Assembly: GCF_018854495.1 (NCBI RefSeq)
Contig: NZ_JABBDR010000134.1
Location: 1-32,879, forward strand
DNA: 32,879 bases
Direction of reading: 5' to 3'
Source of the DNA: Acidithiobacillus ferruginosus
GTDB taxonomy: Bacteria; Pseudomonadota; Gammaproteobacteria; Acidithiobacillales; Acidithiobacillaceae
In this document: in pieces, positions 16,508 through 27,456 of the stretch
Layout: every line of letters starts with the position of its first letter
How positions within the stretch are numbered: the stretch's first letter is position 1
Notes under the pieces: generated by a model
The model's database searches: none
What the model was told of the DNA's origin: nothing
The model's input: only the letters and a program-made list of their open reading frames with translations
Translations under genes and position numbers: made by a program

Positions 16508-18770
16508 AAGCGAGCTAGGCACAATGGTGCCGACCCTGCCTCTGACCGCAGAGGTGGGCGATGTGCTGCGCCTGCCGCCGGTCTCGCCGTCTCTGGAGGA
16601 CCCCTGCGCGCCGCTGCGGGCGTTGCTTCAGCAATACATGACGCCAGAAGAAGTGGCGCGCGCACGTGATGCCTACGAATTGGCCGCCAACGCACATGGC
16701 GCACAAACCCGGCGCAGTGGCGAGCCCTATATTCATCATCCCGTGGCGGTCGCCTGCATCCTCGCCGAGCTGCAACTGGATATTTTCACTATTCAGGCTG
16801 CCCTGCTTCATGACGTGATCGAAGATTGCAATATCAGCAAGGAAAACATCATCGAGCGCTTCGGGCCGGAAGTGGCAGAGATGGTGGACGGGGTCAGCAA
16901 GCTGGGGCAGGTACGTTTTGAAACCCGTGAAGAGGCACAGGCAGAGAATTTTCGCAAAATGTTTCTGGCCATGTCCCGGGACATCCGGGTCGTGCTGATC
17001 AAGCTGGCGGATCGCTTGCACAACATGCGTACCATGGGGGTGATGACGCCGGAGAAGCGGCGGCGTATTTCCCGGGAAACCCTCGATATCTACGCGCCCA
17101 TTGCGCAACGCCTGGGTATTCATGCCATTCGCATCGAGCTGGAGGAGCTGGCCTTCTCCCATCTTTACCCCAAGCGTTGGCACACGCTCAATGAGGCCGT
17201 AAAGGCAGCGCGCGGTAACCGTAAGGAAGCCGTGCAGAAAATTGAGCATGCCCTGGAGGACCGCCTCCTGCAGGAGGGCTTCGCCGCCCAGGTCAGTGGC
17301 CGTGAGAAGCACGTCTACAGTATCTACAGAAAAATGCAGAAGAAGGGTATGCCCTTCGGTGATATCCACGACCTCCATGCCTTCCGGATTATTGTTGCTG
17401 ATGTGGATACCTGCTATCGCGTTCTGGGTCTGGTTCACAGTTTGTATCGACCGATTCCCGGACGTTTCAAAGACTACATCGCCATCCCGAAATCCAACGG
17501 ATATCAGTCTCTGCACACCGTGCTGCTGGGCCCTTTCGGGCATCCGGTAGAGGTGCAGATCCGTACCGAGGATATGCACCGGGTCGCCGAGGCGGGGGTG
17601 GCGGCACACTGGCTGTACAAGACGGGCTCCAGCAACGTGCATGCCGAAACACAGGCGCGCGCCTGGTTGCAGCGTTTGCTGGAACTGCAGATACAGGGGG
17701 GGGATTCCCAGGAATTTCTGGAAAGCGTCAAGCTCGATCTTTTTCCCGATGAAGTTTATGTGTTCACCCCCAAGGGCAAAATTCTCAGCTTGCCACGGGG
17801 TGCGACGGCGGTGGATTTTGCTTACGCCGTGCATACGGATATCGGTGACCAGGCCGTGGCGGCCAGGGTCAATGATATGTATGTTCCCTTGCGCAGTCCT
17901 CTGAACAACGGCGATAAAGTGGAAATCGTCACCGCGGCTTCGGCGCACCCGCAACCCGGTTGGCTGGATGTGGTGGTGACCGGCAAGGCACGCAGCAGCG
18001 TTCGCGCCTATCTCAAGACCATTCAACGTGGTGACGCGGAAGTGCTGGGCCGCAATTTGCTGGAAAAGGCGCTGCAGAGTCTGGGTGCCAACCTCCAGCA
18101 GGTCGAAGCGACTGATTTTCAGCGGGTGCTGGTGACGTTCAACGTGCAGGATGAGAGCCAACTGCTGGCGGCCATTGGCATGGGTGAGGTTTTTCCGCTG
18201 GTCGTAGCGCACAAACTGCTGCCCGAGGAGGGCGATCGCGGGCGGCTGGCGCAGACCGCCCGCCGTCTGGGCCATGCCGTCAGCCAGCTCCTGCCCAGTC
18301 GCCTCAGTCGCGAGGAGGCCACGAAAAAGCCCTTGCTGATTCGGGGGACGGAAGGTATGCCAGTGACCCTGGCTCGTTGTTGTCGACCCATCCCTGGCGA
18401 CCCTATTTTGGGTTTCATCAGTGTTGGCAAGGGTGTGGTGGTACATACCCATGATTGTCACAATATCCGCGAGTGGCGCAAACGCCGTGACCGCTGGGTG
18501 GACGTGCAGTGGGATCCCGCAGCCCAAGGCGAATTCCCGGTAGCGATCCGGGTGGTTGCGGAGAGCGCCCGCGGCGTGCTGGCGCGCATTGCCACCCTGA
18601 TTTCCGATGAGGATTCCAACATCGATCATGTGGATATCGAGCCGCAGGATGGACTCTACACAGGCATCACCTTTACCATAGAGGCACATGACCGCGACCA
18701 CCTGGCCAGAATCATGCGGAGTTTGCGCAGTTTGCCCATGGTGTCGCGGGTACAGCGGGTCAAAGGCTAA
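16491..18770 (+). CDS. spoT: Bifunctional (p)ppGpp synthetase/hydrolase
   Basis: 759 residues with HD hydrolase, synthetase, TGS and ACT domains in order. The hydrolase HD motif HDVIED is at 107-112. The synthetase has [15 protein letters not shown] at 325-328 and [13 protein letters not shown] is the RxKD type found in bifunctional Rel/SpoT enzymes, not the acidic ExDD of monofunctional RelA. TGS begins near 419 ([12 protein letters not shown]) and ACT occupies about 685-759. The ATG at 16491 has GGAG/GAGG upstream and overlaps rpoZ by 17 nt. An upstream frame start at 16458 and an internal ATG at 16524 are alternatives. Confidence 0.95.
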   Translation: MPLASESELGTMVPTLPLTAEVGDVLRLPPVSPSLEDPCAPLRALLQQYMTPEEVARARDAYELAANAHGAQTRRSGEPYIHHPVAVACILAELQLDIFTIQAALLHDVIEDCNISKENIIERFGPEVAEMVDGVSKLGQVRFETREEAQAENFRKMFLAMSRDIRVVLIKLADRLHNMRTMGVMTPEKRRRISRETLDIYAPIAQRLGIHAIRIELEELAFSHLYPKRWHTLNEAVKAARGNRKEAVQKIEHALEDRLLQEGFAAQVSGREKHVYSIYRKMQKKGMPFGDIHDLHAFRIIVADVDTCYRVLGLVHSLYRPIPGRFKDYIAIPKSNGYQSLHTVLLGPFGHPVEVQIRTEDMHRVAEAGVAAHWLYKTGSSNVHAETQARAWLQRLLELQIQGGDSQEFLESVKLDLFPDEVYVFTPKGKILSLPRGATAVDFAYAVHTDIGDQAVAARVNDMYVPLRSPLNNGDKVEIVTAASAHPQPGWLDVVVTGKARSSVRAYLKTIQRGDAEVLGRNLLEKALQSLGANLQQVEATDFQRVLVTFNVQDESQLLAAIGMGEVFPLVVAHKLLPEEGDRGRLAQTARRLGHAVSQLLPSRLSREEATKKPLLIRGTEGMPVTLARCCRPIPGDPILGFISVGKGVVVHTHDCHNIREWRKRRDRWVDVQWDPAAQGEFPVAIRVVAESARGVLARIATLISDEDSNIDHVDIEPQDGLYTGITFTIEAHDRDHLARIMRSLRSLPMVSRVQRVKG

Positions 18771-18785
18771 CAGGGAGTTCAATCC

Positions 18786-19175
18786 ATGCCGGTACCAGTA
18801 GAAAGCAGTTCCGCACCTCAGGCGATCGGGGCCTACAGCCAGGGTATGGTGCATGGCGGCCTGCTCTACCTCTCTGGTCAGATTCCCCTGGATCCACACA
18901 CCGGGGAGATGGTGGAGGGCGACATCGCCCTGCAGATCCGGCGGGTGCTGGATAACCTGCAGGCGGTCTGCAATGCTGCGGGCGGACGTCTGCAGGATGC
19001 CATCAAGCTTCAGGTCTACCTCACGGATCTCGGCCATTTCGCACAGGTGAATCAGGCCATGGAGGCAGAGTTTTCCATACCCTATCCGGCACGGGCGGTG
19101 GTGCAGGTGGCGGCTCTGCCGCGCGGAGCGCAGGTGGAGATCGACGGCATCGTCGCCCTGGGCAAGGCTGGCTGA
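18786..19175 (+). CDS. ridA: RidA family imine/enamine deaminase
   Basis: 129 residues of the YjgF/YER057c/UK114 family. APQAIGAYSQG, LYLSGQIPLDPHTGEM and PARAVVQVAALPRGAQVEID are the family blocks. The substrate-binding Arg in PARAVVQV and the Glu in VEID are kept, so it belongs to the active RidA branch. It removes reactive 2-aminoacrylate-type intermediates from PLP enzymes. GGGAG precedes the ATG. The gene lies 15 nt after spoT and 1 nt before the next gene, and the spoT-ridA order recurs in proteobacteria. Confidence 0.95.
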   Translation: MPVPVESSSAPQAIGAYSQGMVHGGLLYLSGQIPLDPHTGEMVEGDIALQIRRVLDNLQAVCNAAGGRLQDAIKLQVYLTDLGHFAQVNQAMEAEFSIPYPARAVVQVAALPRGAQVEIDGIVALGKAG

Positions 19176-19176
19176 G

Positions 19177-19392
19177 ATGGAACGCTCAGAAGCGCTCGCC
19201 CAGCCCATGCGCGCACTGCTGCAGGCGCATCCGGTTTTGGTTTCGCTGCTGGAGGAGCGCGGTATTCATTGCGGCGAGTGTTTCATTGCCGAGCGGGAAA
19301 CACTGGCGGGGGTAGCCACCATGCACCATGTCGACCTCGACGAACTTCTCGCAGAATGGGCACGTCGCGAGGCCCTGCCGCGCACGGAATAG
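19177..19392 (+). CDS. DUF1858-like CxxC mini-protein
   Basis: 71 residues. The core LLEERGIHCGECFIAERETL ending in an HHVDLDELLAEW helix matches the pattern of DUF1858 / hybrid-cluster-associated disulfide proteins (xxHCxxC...ETLxxAAxxHxxDxxxLLxEL). Cys32 and Cys35 form CGEC where relatives have HCxGC. The ATG at 19177 follows the ridA stop by 1 nt and the stop codon ends 1 nt before recG, so it is embedded in the operon. A redox or Fe-S related role is possible but unproven. Confidence 0.75.
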   Translation: MERSEALAQPMRALLQAHPVLVSLLEERGIHCGECFIAERETLAGVATMHHVDLDELLAEWARREALPRTE

Positions 19393-19393
19393 C

Positions 19394-21448
<2,055 letters not shown>

Positions 21449-21540
21449 CGAAAATCTGTCAGAAGATCATGGATTCCGCGCCCAGACTTCGGGTATATTA
21501 TGAAGTACCGTGAGTACGAGTATTGGGGAGAAGTGGGGTG

Positions 21541-22386
21541 ATGCGCAAATTCGGGATATGGGAATTGTCGGGGGCGGTGCTGGGTGTTCTGGGATTGGCG
21601 GGTTGCGCCACGACACCTGTGGCCACCGCGCCGGTACACTCGGTAGCTTACTATGCCGCGCGGATTCCCCCTCCGGTCGTTCAGCCGGTGGCGCCCGTAG
21701 TCTCTCCGGCAAGTCCCGCGCATGTGGTCCGATCGATGCGTATCGTCATTTCGACCGTTACTCATTCCCTGAAAATCTTCAAGGGCGGTACCGTGCTGGC
21801 GACCTACCCGGTAGCCATCGGCTTCAATGGCGCGGCCCCCAAGCGGATGCGGGGAGATGATGTCACCCCCGTCGGACGTTATCGCATCGGCTGGGTCAGT
21901 CGGGGTACACCCTACGGCCCCTTCATGGGTTTGACCTACCCCAACCGGGAGGACGCGAAGTGGGGATTGCGGGAGGGCATTATCAACAGGGCGCAATATC
22001 GTGCCATTGTCACTGCCATCGACGCCGGGCAAACGCCGCCGCAAAATACCCCCCTGGGCGGTGAAATAGGCATTCACGGCATGGGTCCGAAATTTTCGGA
22101 CGACCCACAGAGCAAAGTATTCCCCGGGCGCTGGACAGCTGGCTGCGTGGCGTTGTCCAACTGGGATGCGCAGCAGATCGCCGCGTTGGTGCGGGTGGGG
22201 ACACCCGTGGAAATCGTGGGGGACGCACATAGATTCCGGGGTGGTTTTGACCGGGTCAGCACGGACTCCCGGTACAAGTCCACCGCCGCGTTCGATACCA
22301 TGGCGACGCCGAGGGCTGTTGCGAAGTCCCAGGATACCGCCATGGACACCCTGGTATCAGCGCTCGCCCCGATCGCCGCACACTGA
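21541..22386 (+). CDS. L,D-transpeptidase (YkuD) lipoprotein
   Basis: 281 residues. A lipoprotein signal peptide ends in LAGC with the lipid-modified Cys22; a Pro/Val-rich linker (residues 30-60) leads to the YkuD domain. Catalytic motif: His179 in GIHGMG and Cys202 in RWTAGCVALSN. Such enzymes form 3-3 peptidoglycan crosslinks or attach lipoproteins to the wall. The ATG at 21541 follows GGGGTG; a longer TTG start at 21523 would weaken the signal peptide. A TATATT at 21494 may be its -10 box, without a good -35. It converges with hemY, 11 nt between stops. Confidence 0.9.
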   Translation: MRKFGIWELSGAVLGVLGLAGCATTPVATAPVHSVAYYAARIPPPVVQPVAPVVSPASPAHVVRSMRIVISTVTHSLKIFKGGTVLATYPVAIGFNGAAPKRMRGDDVTPVGRYRIGWVSRGTPYGPFMGLTYPNREDAKWGLREGIINRAQYRAIVTAIDAGQTPPQNTPLGGEIGIHGMGPKFSDDPQSKVFPGRWTAGCVALSNWDAQQIAALVRVGTPVEIVGDAHRFRGGFDRVSTDSRYKSTAAFDTMATPRAVAKSQDTAMDTLVSALAPIAAH

Positions 22387-22397
22387 TATCCCGGGTT

Positions 22398-23744
22398 TCA
22401 ATGCTGCCAGTTGGCAGCCTGACTGAACTCCCAGGCCTGTTCGATACAATCTCCCAGGGCGACGCCCCCCTGCCAGTTGGCACGGAAGTGCAGCCCGGGG
22501 TGACCGGCACTCAGGGTGTCGATCCGCTTCATCCGGTCCAGGTGTCCGATTTCGTATTGCGGGATGGCTTTCGGCCAGACCCGGCAGCGACTGAAAACGG
22601 GATCGCCACTGATCCCCAGCAGTGGGCCGATCTCGCGTAATACCGTTGCCAGCAGGTCATCATCGTCCCGTCCGGCAAGGACATTCTGACTGCCACCGAT
22701 AAAGGCCGTCAGCAATACCTGCCCCGCCGGTGCGCGCCCGGGAAAAAGGGTGGAGGAAAAAAGCACCCCCAGCGTTTCCAGCCCCATGACCCGCGGAATC
22801 AGCATGCCGAAGCCATTCAGTGGGTGCTCTACCTGTGGGCGCTGAAAACCTATGGACAGGCTGCCTACGGCAGGGTAAGGGATGGCTTCCAGTTCGCGGG
22901 CCAGCGTAGCGTCCGTTGGCGCGAGCAGTCTGGCCGCGGCACCTGCGGGCAGGGCGAGAACGAGCCGTTTGCTTTGCCAGGTCTGGTTACCGCTGCCGAC
23001 CTGCCACATGCCGCCGCTATGGGCCAACTGGTCGACCGGAGTATCACAGCGCAGCGTATCGCCGAGTGTGTCTGCAACCCGCAAAGGGAGGACCTGCAGG
23101 CCTTCGCGAAAGGACACGAGGCGGGTTTTGGGGGTGGCGGGCAATTTCCTCTTCCGATTCCGGGCACGCAGCGCACCGCGCAGGAGCGAGCCACCATCCT
23201 GCTCCAGCGCGGCCAGGCGGGGAAGGGTGGCCTGCACCGAAAGGCGTGCAGGATTGCCGGCGAAGACGCCGGAAACAAAAGGGTCAACCAGCCAGGTGAG
23301 GGCCTCTTCTCCGAGACGCCGCCGGACGAAGTCGGCGATGCTTTCCTCGCCATCCGGCGTCCGATGCGGTGGCTGGAAGGGCTCGCCGAGGAGTCGCAGG
23401 CGACCGCGCATACTCAGTAGTCCACCGCCGAATAGCACACCCGGTCCCAATGCGACGGGTTGCCGGTGGCGATTGAGAACATAGCGGCGCCGGGCGAGCG
23501 GGTTGGCTTCGACGATGTCTCCTTCCAATTGCAGTTCGCGGAGCCATTCTGGGACGATCCGGCCTTTGAGCATCAGCGAGTTGGGTCCCATATCCCGCAG
23601 GTAGCCATCTTCCTGTCTGCTCTGCAGGTTGCCGCCGGGCGCGGCGCCGGCCTCCAGCAGCAAGGGCGACCAACCTCGTTTACGCAGGAAATACGCCGTC
23701 GCCAGGCCCGAAATACCCCCGCCAATGATGATGACTTCTTCCAT
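22398..23744 (-). CDS. hemY: Protoporphyrinogen oxidase, HemY type
   Basis: 448 residues. The N-terminal FAD-binding motif GGGISGLATAYFLRKRGW (from residue 8) and GAAPGGNLQS identify the oxygen-dependent HemY family. The C-terminus ends with HPGLHFRANWQGGVALGDCI, the conserved second dinucleotide-binding block. It oxidises protoporphyrinogen IX (or, in a related branch, coproporphyrinogen III) in haem synthesis; the branch is not decided by sequence here. The ATG at 23744 lies 4 nt after the stop of the AI-2E permease gene, so the two are probably cotranscribed. No other haem genes are in the window. Confidence 0.9.
   Translation of the reverse strand: MEEVIIIGGGISGLATAYFLRKRGWSPLLLEAGAAPGGNLQSRQEDGYLRDMGPNSLMLKGRIVPEWLRELQLEGDIVEANPLARRRYVLNRHRQPVALGPGVLFGGGLLSMRGRLRLLGEPFQPPHRTPDGEESIADFVRRRLGEEALTWLVDPFVSGVFAGNPARLSVQATLPRLAALEQDGGSLLRGALRARNRKRKLPATPKTRLVSFREGLQVLPLRVADTLGDTLRCDTPVDQLAHSGGMWQVGSGNQTWQSKRLVLALPAGAAARLLAPTDATLARELEAIPYPAVGSLSIGFQRPQVEHPLNGFGMLIPRVMGLETLGVLFSSTLFPGRAPAGQVLLTAFIGGSQNVLAGRDDDDLLATVLREIGPLLGISGDPVFSRCRVWPKAIPQYEIGHLDRMKRIDTLSAGHPGLHFRANWQGGVALGDCIEQAWEFSQAANWQH
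22403..22418. terminator. Palindrome at the convergent 3' ends
   Basis: GCTGCCA-gt-TGGCAGC forms a 7-bp stem inside the last codons of hemY, 17 nt after the transpeptidase stop. It has no T-run on either side, so it is at best a weak bidirectional terminator or RNA end-stabilising hairpin. Confidence 0.3.
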
Positions 23745-23748
23745 AGGG

Positions 23749-24792
23749 TTATGGCTCCTTACCCAGATAATAAGGGCTCTGCACATACCAGCCGTGAAGG
23801 TGGCGGAGCAGGGCGATGAGGACGGCGGTAACCGGTAAAGCGAGCAGCAGGCCGCTGAAGCCGAAGAGTTCGCCGCCTGCCAGCACGGCGAAAATGACGG
23901 CGACCGGGTGCAGACCGATGCGGTCCCCCACCAGATAAGGGGTAAACACCATGCTTTCCAGTATCTGGCCGATGCCAAAGACGATCAGCACCCCGAGAAT
24001 GGGCAAGAATGCGCCGGTCTGCACGTACATGGCGAGGGTGGCCATGGCTATGCCGCTCACGACGCCCAGATAGGGCACAAAACTGAGCAGTCCCGCCACC
24101 AGGCCGACGAGGACGGCGGTTTTCAGGCCGACGATACTGAGGCCGATGGCGTAACCGGCGCCGAGAGCCAGCATCACCAGGAGTTGTCCGCGCAAGAAGG
24201 CCATGAGCATGGCGTCGGCGTCGCCGGCCAGACGTCGGGAAAGCGGCAGATAGTGCGGTGGGATGAGTGCGGCAATACGGGCGATGAGGCGTGGCCAGTC
24301 GCGTAGTAGATAGAAGCCCAGCACCGGCACCAGAATGATGCTGAGCACACTGCTGATCAGGCCGGGACCGGAGCTCAATGCCATCTGGAGGCTGCGTCCC
24401 AGCCATCCCGCCAATTTCTGGGCATTGGCCGTGGCATAATGGGTGAGGCTCTGACTGTCGAGCGGAATGCCGATCCGCGCGGAGAGTTGCGGGATGATCC
24501 GGGTTTGCAGGAGTTCCAGATACTGGCGCAGATATTCCACGAAGAGCAAAGACTGATGGCGGATCACGGGGAGCAGGGCCATGGTGATCCCGGCCAGAAC
24601 CAGAATGACGAGAACGAAAACCAGTGTGGTACCCCAGGTGCGATTGATCCGGTATCGTTGCAGGCGGGTCACCAGCGGGTTGCCGAGATAGGCGAGAATG
24701 CCGGCAATCAGAAAGGGGCTGAGAATGGGGGAGAGACGGTAGGCCAGCCAGCCCAGCAGGATCAGGATGGCCAGCACAAAAAATCGTTGCAT
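23749..24792 (-). CDS. AI-2E family transporter (PerM/TqsA-like permease)
   Basis: 347 residues with about eight hydrophobic segments. It shows the family arrangement: two N-terminal helices (FFVLAILILLGWLAYRLSPI, LIAGILAYLGNPLV), a central amphipathic domain, and the C-terminal GLLSFVPYLGVVSG and IGQILESMVFTPYLVGDRIGLHP blocks. The latter two are diagnostic. Members export small molecules or act as ion antiporters; the AI-2 name reflects only one member. The start at 24792 faces amrB across a 162-nt divergent region. Confidence 0.9.
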   Translation of the reverse strand: MQRFFVLAILILLGWLAYRLSPILSPFLIAGILAYLGNPLVTRLQRYRINRTWGTTLVFVLVILVLAGITMALLPVIRHQSLLFVEYLRQYLELLQTRIIPQLSARIGIPLDSQSLTHYATANAQKLAGWLGRSLQMALSSGPGLISSVLSIILVPVLGFYLLRDWPRLIARIAALIPPHYLPLSRRLAGDADAMLMAFLRGQLLVMLALGAGYAIGLSIVGLKTAVLVGLVAGLLSFVPYLGVVSGIAMATLAMYVQTGAFLPILGVLIVFGIGQILESMVFTPYLVGDRIGLHPVAVIFAVLAGGELFGFSGLLLALPVTAVLIALLRHLHGWYVQSPYYLGKEP

Positions 24793-24879
24793 CGTTCGCG
24801 AGGCTCCCCGGCCCGAATCTGGTAATGGTCCGGCCAGAATACCCCAGTATGGTCGGGCTTCGCCATGGGTTAGGGCCCC

Positions 24880-24912
24880 TTGAAAAAACCTGTTCCCATC
24901 CAGATATATCTG
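24880..24912 (+). promoter_or_regulatory. Putative amr promoter with a palindrome over the -10
   Basis: TTGAAA at 24880-24885 is followed by 17 nt and GATATA at 24903-24908. A perfect 12-bp palindrome CAGATATATCTG at 24901-24912 covers the -10. Transcription would start near 24915, about 40 nt before the amrB GTG. The -10 is weak (3 of 6), so the assignment is tentative. The palindrome itself is certain and could be an operator. Confidence 0.35.
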
Positions 24913-24954
24913 ACATGTAGATATTGGCCGTATGGCGGCCGGGGGGGGTGTTTC

Positions 24955-25782
24955 GTGAAACTTGTCAGACCAGCAGCGGTGGCCGGTATGTTTTATCCTG
25001 GCGAGGCTGCCGTTTTGCGGACCGAGGTAGAGCGTTTATTGGCCAGAGCTGAACATGACGATGAAGCGGCCGCGGCCCCATGGCCCAAGGCCATTATTGT
25101 CCCCCATGCGGGCTACATCTACTCGGGAGCGGTGGCCGCTTCCGGTTACGCCCTGTTGGCCAAGGGGCGGGGGCATATCCGCCGGGTGGTGCTTCTGGGG
25201 CCGGCACATCGTCTGCCATTTCGCGGTCTCGCTCTGCCGGGTGTTCAGGCCATGCAAACGCCGCTGGGTACCGTCGCGGTGGATCAGGCGGGGGTGGAGG
25301 CACTGGCCGGGTTGCCCGAGGTCCGGGAAATGCCGGCCGCGCACGCTCAGGAACATGCCCTGGAAGTACAATTGCCTTTTATCCAGGAGGTGCTGGGTGA
25401 CGTTAGCGTCGTCCCGCTGGTGGTGGGAGATGCCCGTCCGGACGAAGTGGCCCAGGTCCTGGAGAAGCTCTGGGGTGGCGAGGAGACGGTCATCGTGATC
25501 AGTTCCGATCTCTCTCACTATCATCCTTACGCCGAAGCCCGTGCCATAGACCACCATACGGTGGAGGAAATATTACGCTTCGATCCCACGCCCATAGACC
25601 ACGAACAGGCTTGCGGCGCCACGCCCATCAACGGCCTTCTCCCGGTCGCCCGCAAGCACCACTTGCACCCCCGTCTGGTGGGTCTGTGTAACTCGGGTGA
25701 TACCGCAGGGTCGCGTGATGCGGTGGTGGGCTATGCCGCAGTCGCTTTTTACGGAGAGAGCCATGACCACACAGGAAGGTGA
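24955..25782 (+). CDS. amrB: AmmeMemoRadiSam system protein B (Memo-like)
   Basis: 275 residues of the MEMO1 family, related to class III extradiol dioxygenases. The start RPAAVAGMFYPG is diagnostic. Conserved metal-site residues are seen in VPHAGYIYSG (His51) and SDLSHYHPYAEARAID, and ACGATPING is further on. The GTG at 24955, just behind a G-rich run, gives the canonical N-terminus; the upstream TTG at 24880 coincides with a possible promoter and is rejected. The gene overlaps amrA by 20 nt. The metal and reaction in bacteria are unestablished. Confidence 0.92.
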   Translation: MKLVRPAAVAGMFYPGEAAVLRTEVERLLARAEHDDEAAAAPWPKAIIVPHAGYIYSGAVAASGYALLAKGRGHIRRVVLLGPAHRLPFRGLALPGVQAMQTPLGTVAVDQAGVEALAGLPEVREMPAAHAQEHALEVQLPFIQEVLGDVSVVPLVVGDARPDEVAQVLEKLWGGEETVIVISSDLSHYHPYAEARAIDHHTVEEILRFDPTPIDHEQACGATPINGLLPVARKHHLHPRLVGLCNSGDTAGSRDAVVGYAAVAFYGESHDHTGR

Positions 25783-26371
25783 CGAAAAGACCGGCGGAGT
25801 GCCGCCGGAAGCCGGAAGAACTCTGCTGCGTCTGGCCCGCACCACCATTGCCGGGGCGTTGGGTTTGCCCGCTGAGTTCGCGGCTGTGCCGGACTGGGCG
25901 CAGCAGCCCGGAGCGACTTTCGTGACGCTCACTGGATCACAGGGTTTGCGGGGCTGCATCGGTAGCCTGCAAGCCCACCGGCCTATCGCCGAAGACCTGC
26001 GCGCCAATGCCCTGGCGGCAGCCTTCGAGGACCCGCGTTTTCCGCCGCTGGGTGTGTCGGAATGGTCAGAGGTGCGAGTGGAAGTTTCATTACTCTCTTC
26101 GCTGCAAACCATGCATTTTGACAGTGAGGAGAGTCTGTTGGCGCAAATTGAACCCCATCGGCATGGGTTGGTTCTCGCTTATGGTGCGCGTCGTGGCACC
26201 TTCCTTCCCCAGGTGTGGGAACAGCTTCCCCAGCCATGGGAATTTCTGCGGGCGCTCAAACGCAAGGCTGGTTTGCCTGCAGATTTCTGGGCCGGAGAAA
26301 TGGAAGTGTATTGGTATACGGTGGAAAAATGGAGTGAAGAGCAGACGCCAAAGGGGAAGGGCAATGGATAA
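25763..26371 (+). CDS. amrA: AmmeMemoRadiSam system protein A (AMMECR1 domain)
   Basis: 202 residues. The AMMECR1 hallmark LRGCIGSL is at about residue 59, within TGSQGLRGCIGSLQAHRPIA, followed by DPRFPPLG and VEVSLLSSL. The C-terminus ends WAGEMEVYWYTVEKW, also typical. The function is unknown; a catalytic or RNA-related role has been suggested only by fold. The ATG at 25763 has GGAG upstream and overlaps amrB by 20 nt. The 3' end overlaps amrS by 8 nt, so the three products are made in a fixed ratio. Confidence 0.92.
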   Translation: MTTQEGDEKTGGVPPEAGRTLLRLARTTIAGALGLPAEFAAVPDWAQQPGATFVTLTGSQGLRGCIGSLQAHRPIAEDLRANALAAAFEDPRFPPLGVSEWSEVRVEVSLLSSLQTMHFDSEESLLAQIEPHRHGLVLAYGARRGTFLPQVWEQLPQPWEFLRALKRKAGLPADFWAGEMEVYWYTVEKWSEEQTPKGKGNG

Positions 26372-27449
26372 GGAAGCGCTTATAATGCATCCGGGCCGCT
26401 ACTGGCACAAACTTGCCGATGGGCGCATTCAATGTGACCTCTGTCCGCGCGACTGTCGTCTGCAGGAAGGGCAGCGCGGGGCCTGTTTCGTGCGGATGCG
26501 GGAAGGCAATACCATGGTCCTCACCACCTATGGCCGCTCCTCGGGTTTTTGCATTGACCCCATCGAGAAAAAACCCCTGAATCATTTTTACCCAGGCAGC
26601 AGTGTGCTCTCCTTCGGTACTGCGGGCTGCAACCTGGCCTGCAAGTTTTGCCAGAACTGGGATATTTCCAAGTCCCGCGAGATGGACCGGCTCCAGGACC
26701 AGGCCAGCCCTGCGGGTATCGCGGCAACCGCCCGGTCGTTGGACGTCAAAAGTGTGGCCTTTACCTATAATGATCCGGTTATTTTTGCCGAATACGCCAT
26801 GGATACGGCGGATGCCTGCCATGCCGTCGGCATCAAGACCGTTGCCGTTACCGCCGGTTATATCCATGCGCAGCCGCGGGCGGAATTTTTCGCCAAAATG
26901 GATGCAACCAATGTCGACCTCAAGGCCTTTACCGACGAATTCTACTTCAAGCTGACCGGAGCGCATCTGGCCCCGGTGCTGGAAACGCTGGAGTATATCG
27001 TCAAGGAAACCCGGACCTGGCTGGAGATCACCACGCTGCTCATTCCGGGCCACAACGACTCAGAGGCGGAAATTCGTGCGGCGGCGGAGTGGATGATGGG
27101 GCATCTGGGTCCCGACGTACCGCTTCATTTTTCTGCTTTCCATCCCGACTACCGGATGCCGGATGTGCCTGCCACACCGGCTGATACCCTGGTGCGGGCA
27201 CGCCGCGTGGCCATGGAGACGGGTTTGCATTACGTCTATACCGGCAACGTACATGACCAGGAAGGCGATACCACTTTTTGTCCCGGATGCGGGTCGGCAT
27301 TGATCGTCCGCGACTGGTACCAGATATTGTCGTATCACCTGACCCCGGAGGGCCATTGCCCGCACTGCGGGCACCATATTGCCGGGCATTTCGAGGCCAA
27401 GCCGGGGAGTTTCGGGCGCAAACGCATTCCTTTGCGCATCGGGGCCTGA
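26364..27449 (+). CDS. amrS: AmmeMemoRadiSam system radical SAM enzyme
   Basis: 361 residues related to pyruvate formate-lyase activating enzymes. The cluster motif CNLACKFC has Cys89, Cys93 and Cys96, which bind the SAM-coordinated 4Fe-4S. A second set of cysteines lies at the N-terminus (CDLCPRDC, Cys24/27/31, and Cys41). The C-terminus has two CxxC pairs (CPGCG and CPHCG), resembling a zinc ribbon or auxiliary cluster site. GGGGAAGG precedes the ATG. The substrate is unknown; linkage to Memo and AMMECR1 proteins defines the system. Converges with tolC, 7 nt apart. Confidence 0.93.
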   Translation: MDKEALIMHPGRYWHKLADGRIQCDLCPRDCRLQEGQRGACFVRMREGNTMVLTTYGRSSGFCIDPIEKKPLNHFYPGSSVLSFGTAGCNLACKFCQNWDISKSREMDRLQDQASPAGIAATARSLDVKSVAFTYNDPVIFAEYAMDTADACHAVGIKTVAVTAGYIHAQPRAEFFAKMDATNVDLKAFTDEFYFKLTGAHLAPVLETLEYIVKETRTWLEITTLLIPGHNDSEAEIRAAAEWMMGHLGPDVPLHFSAFHPDYRMPDVPATPADTLVRARRVAMETGLHYVYTGNVHDQEGDTTFCPGCGSALIVRDWYQILSYHLTPEGHCPHCGHHIAGHFEAKPGSFGRKRIPLRIGA

Positions 27450-27456
27450 CGGCTGA

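Noticed and set aside
16515..19208. 897-codon open frame on the minus strand
   Set aside because: It lies entirely antisense to spoT and ridA, whose protein families are unmistakable. Long antisense frames are expected in GC-rich DNA, and its translation matches no family I know.
24880..24954. Extended amrB start at the TTG
   Set aside because: The extra 25 residues are absent from the family N-terminus and the codons overlap the probable promoter.
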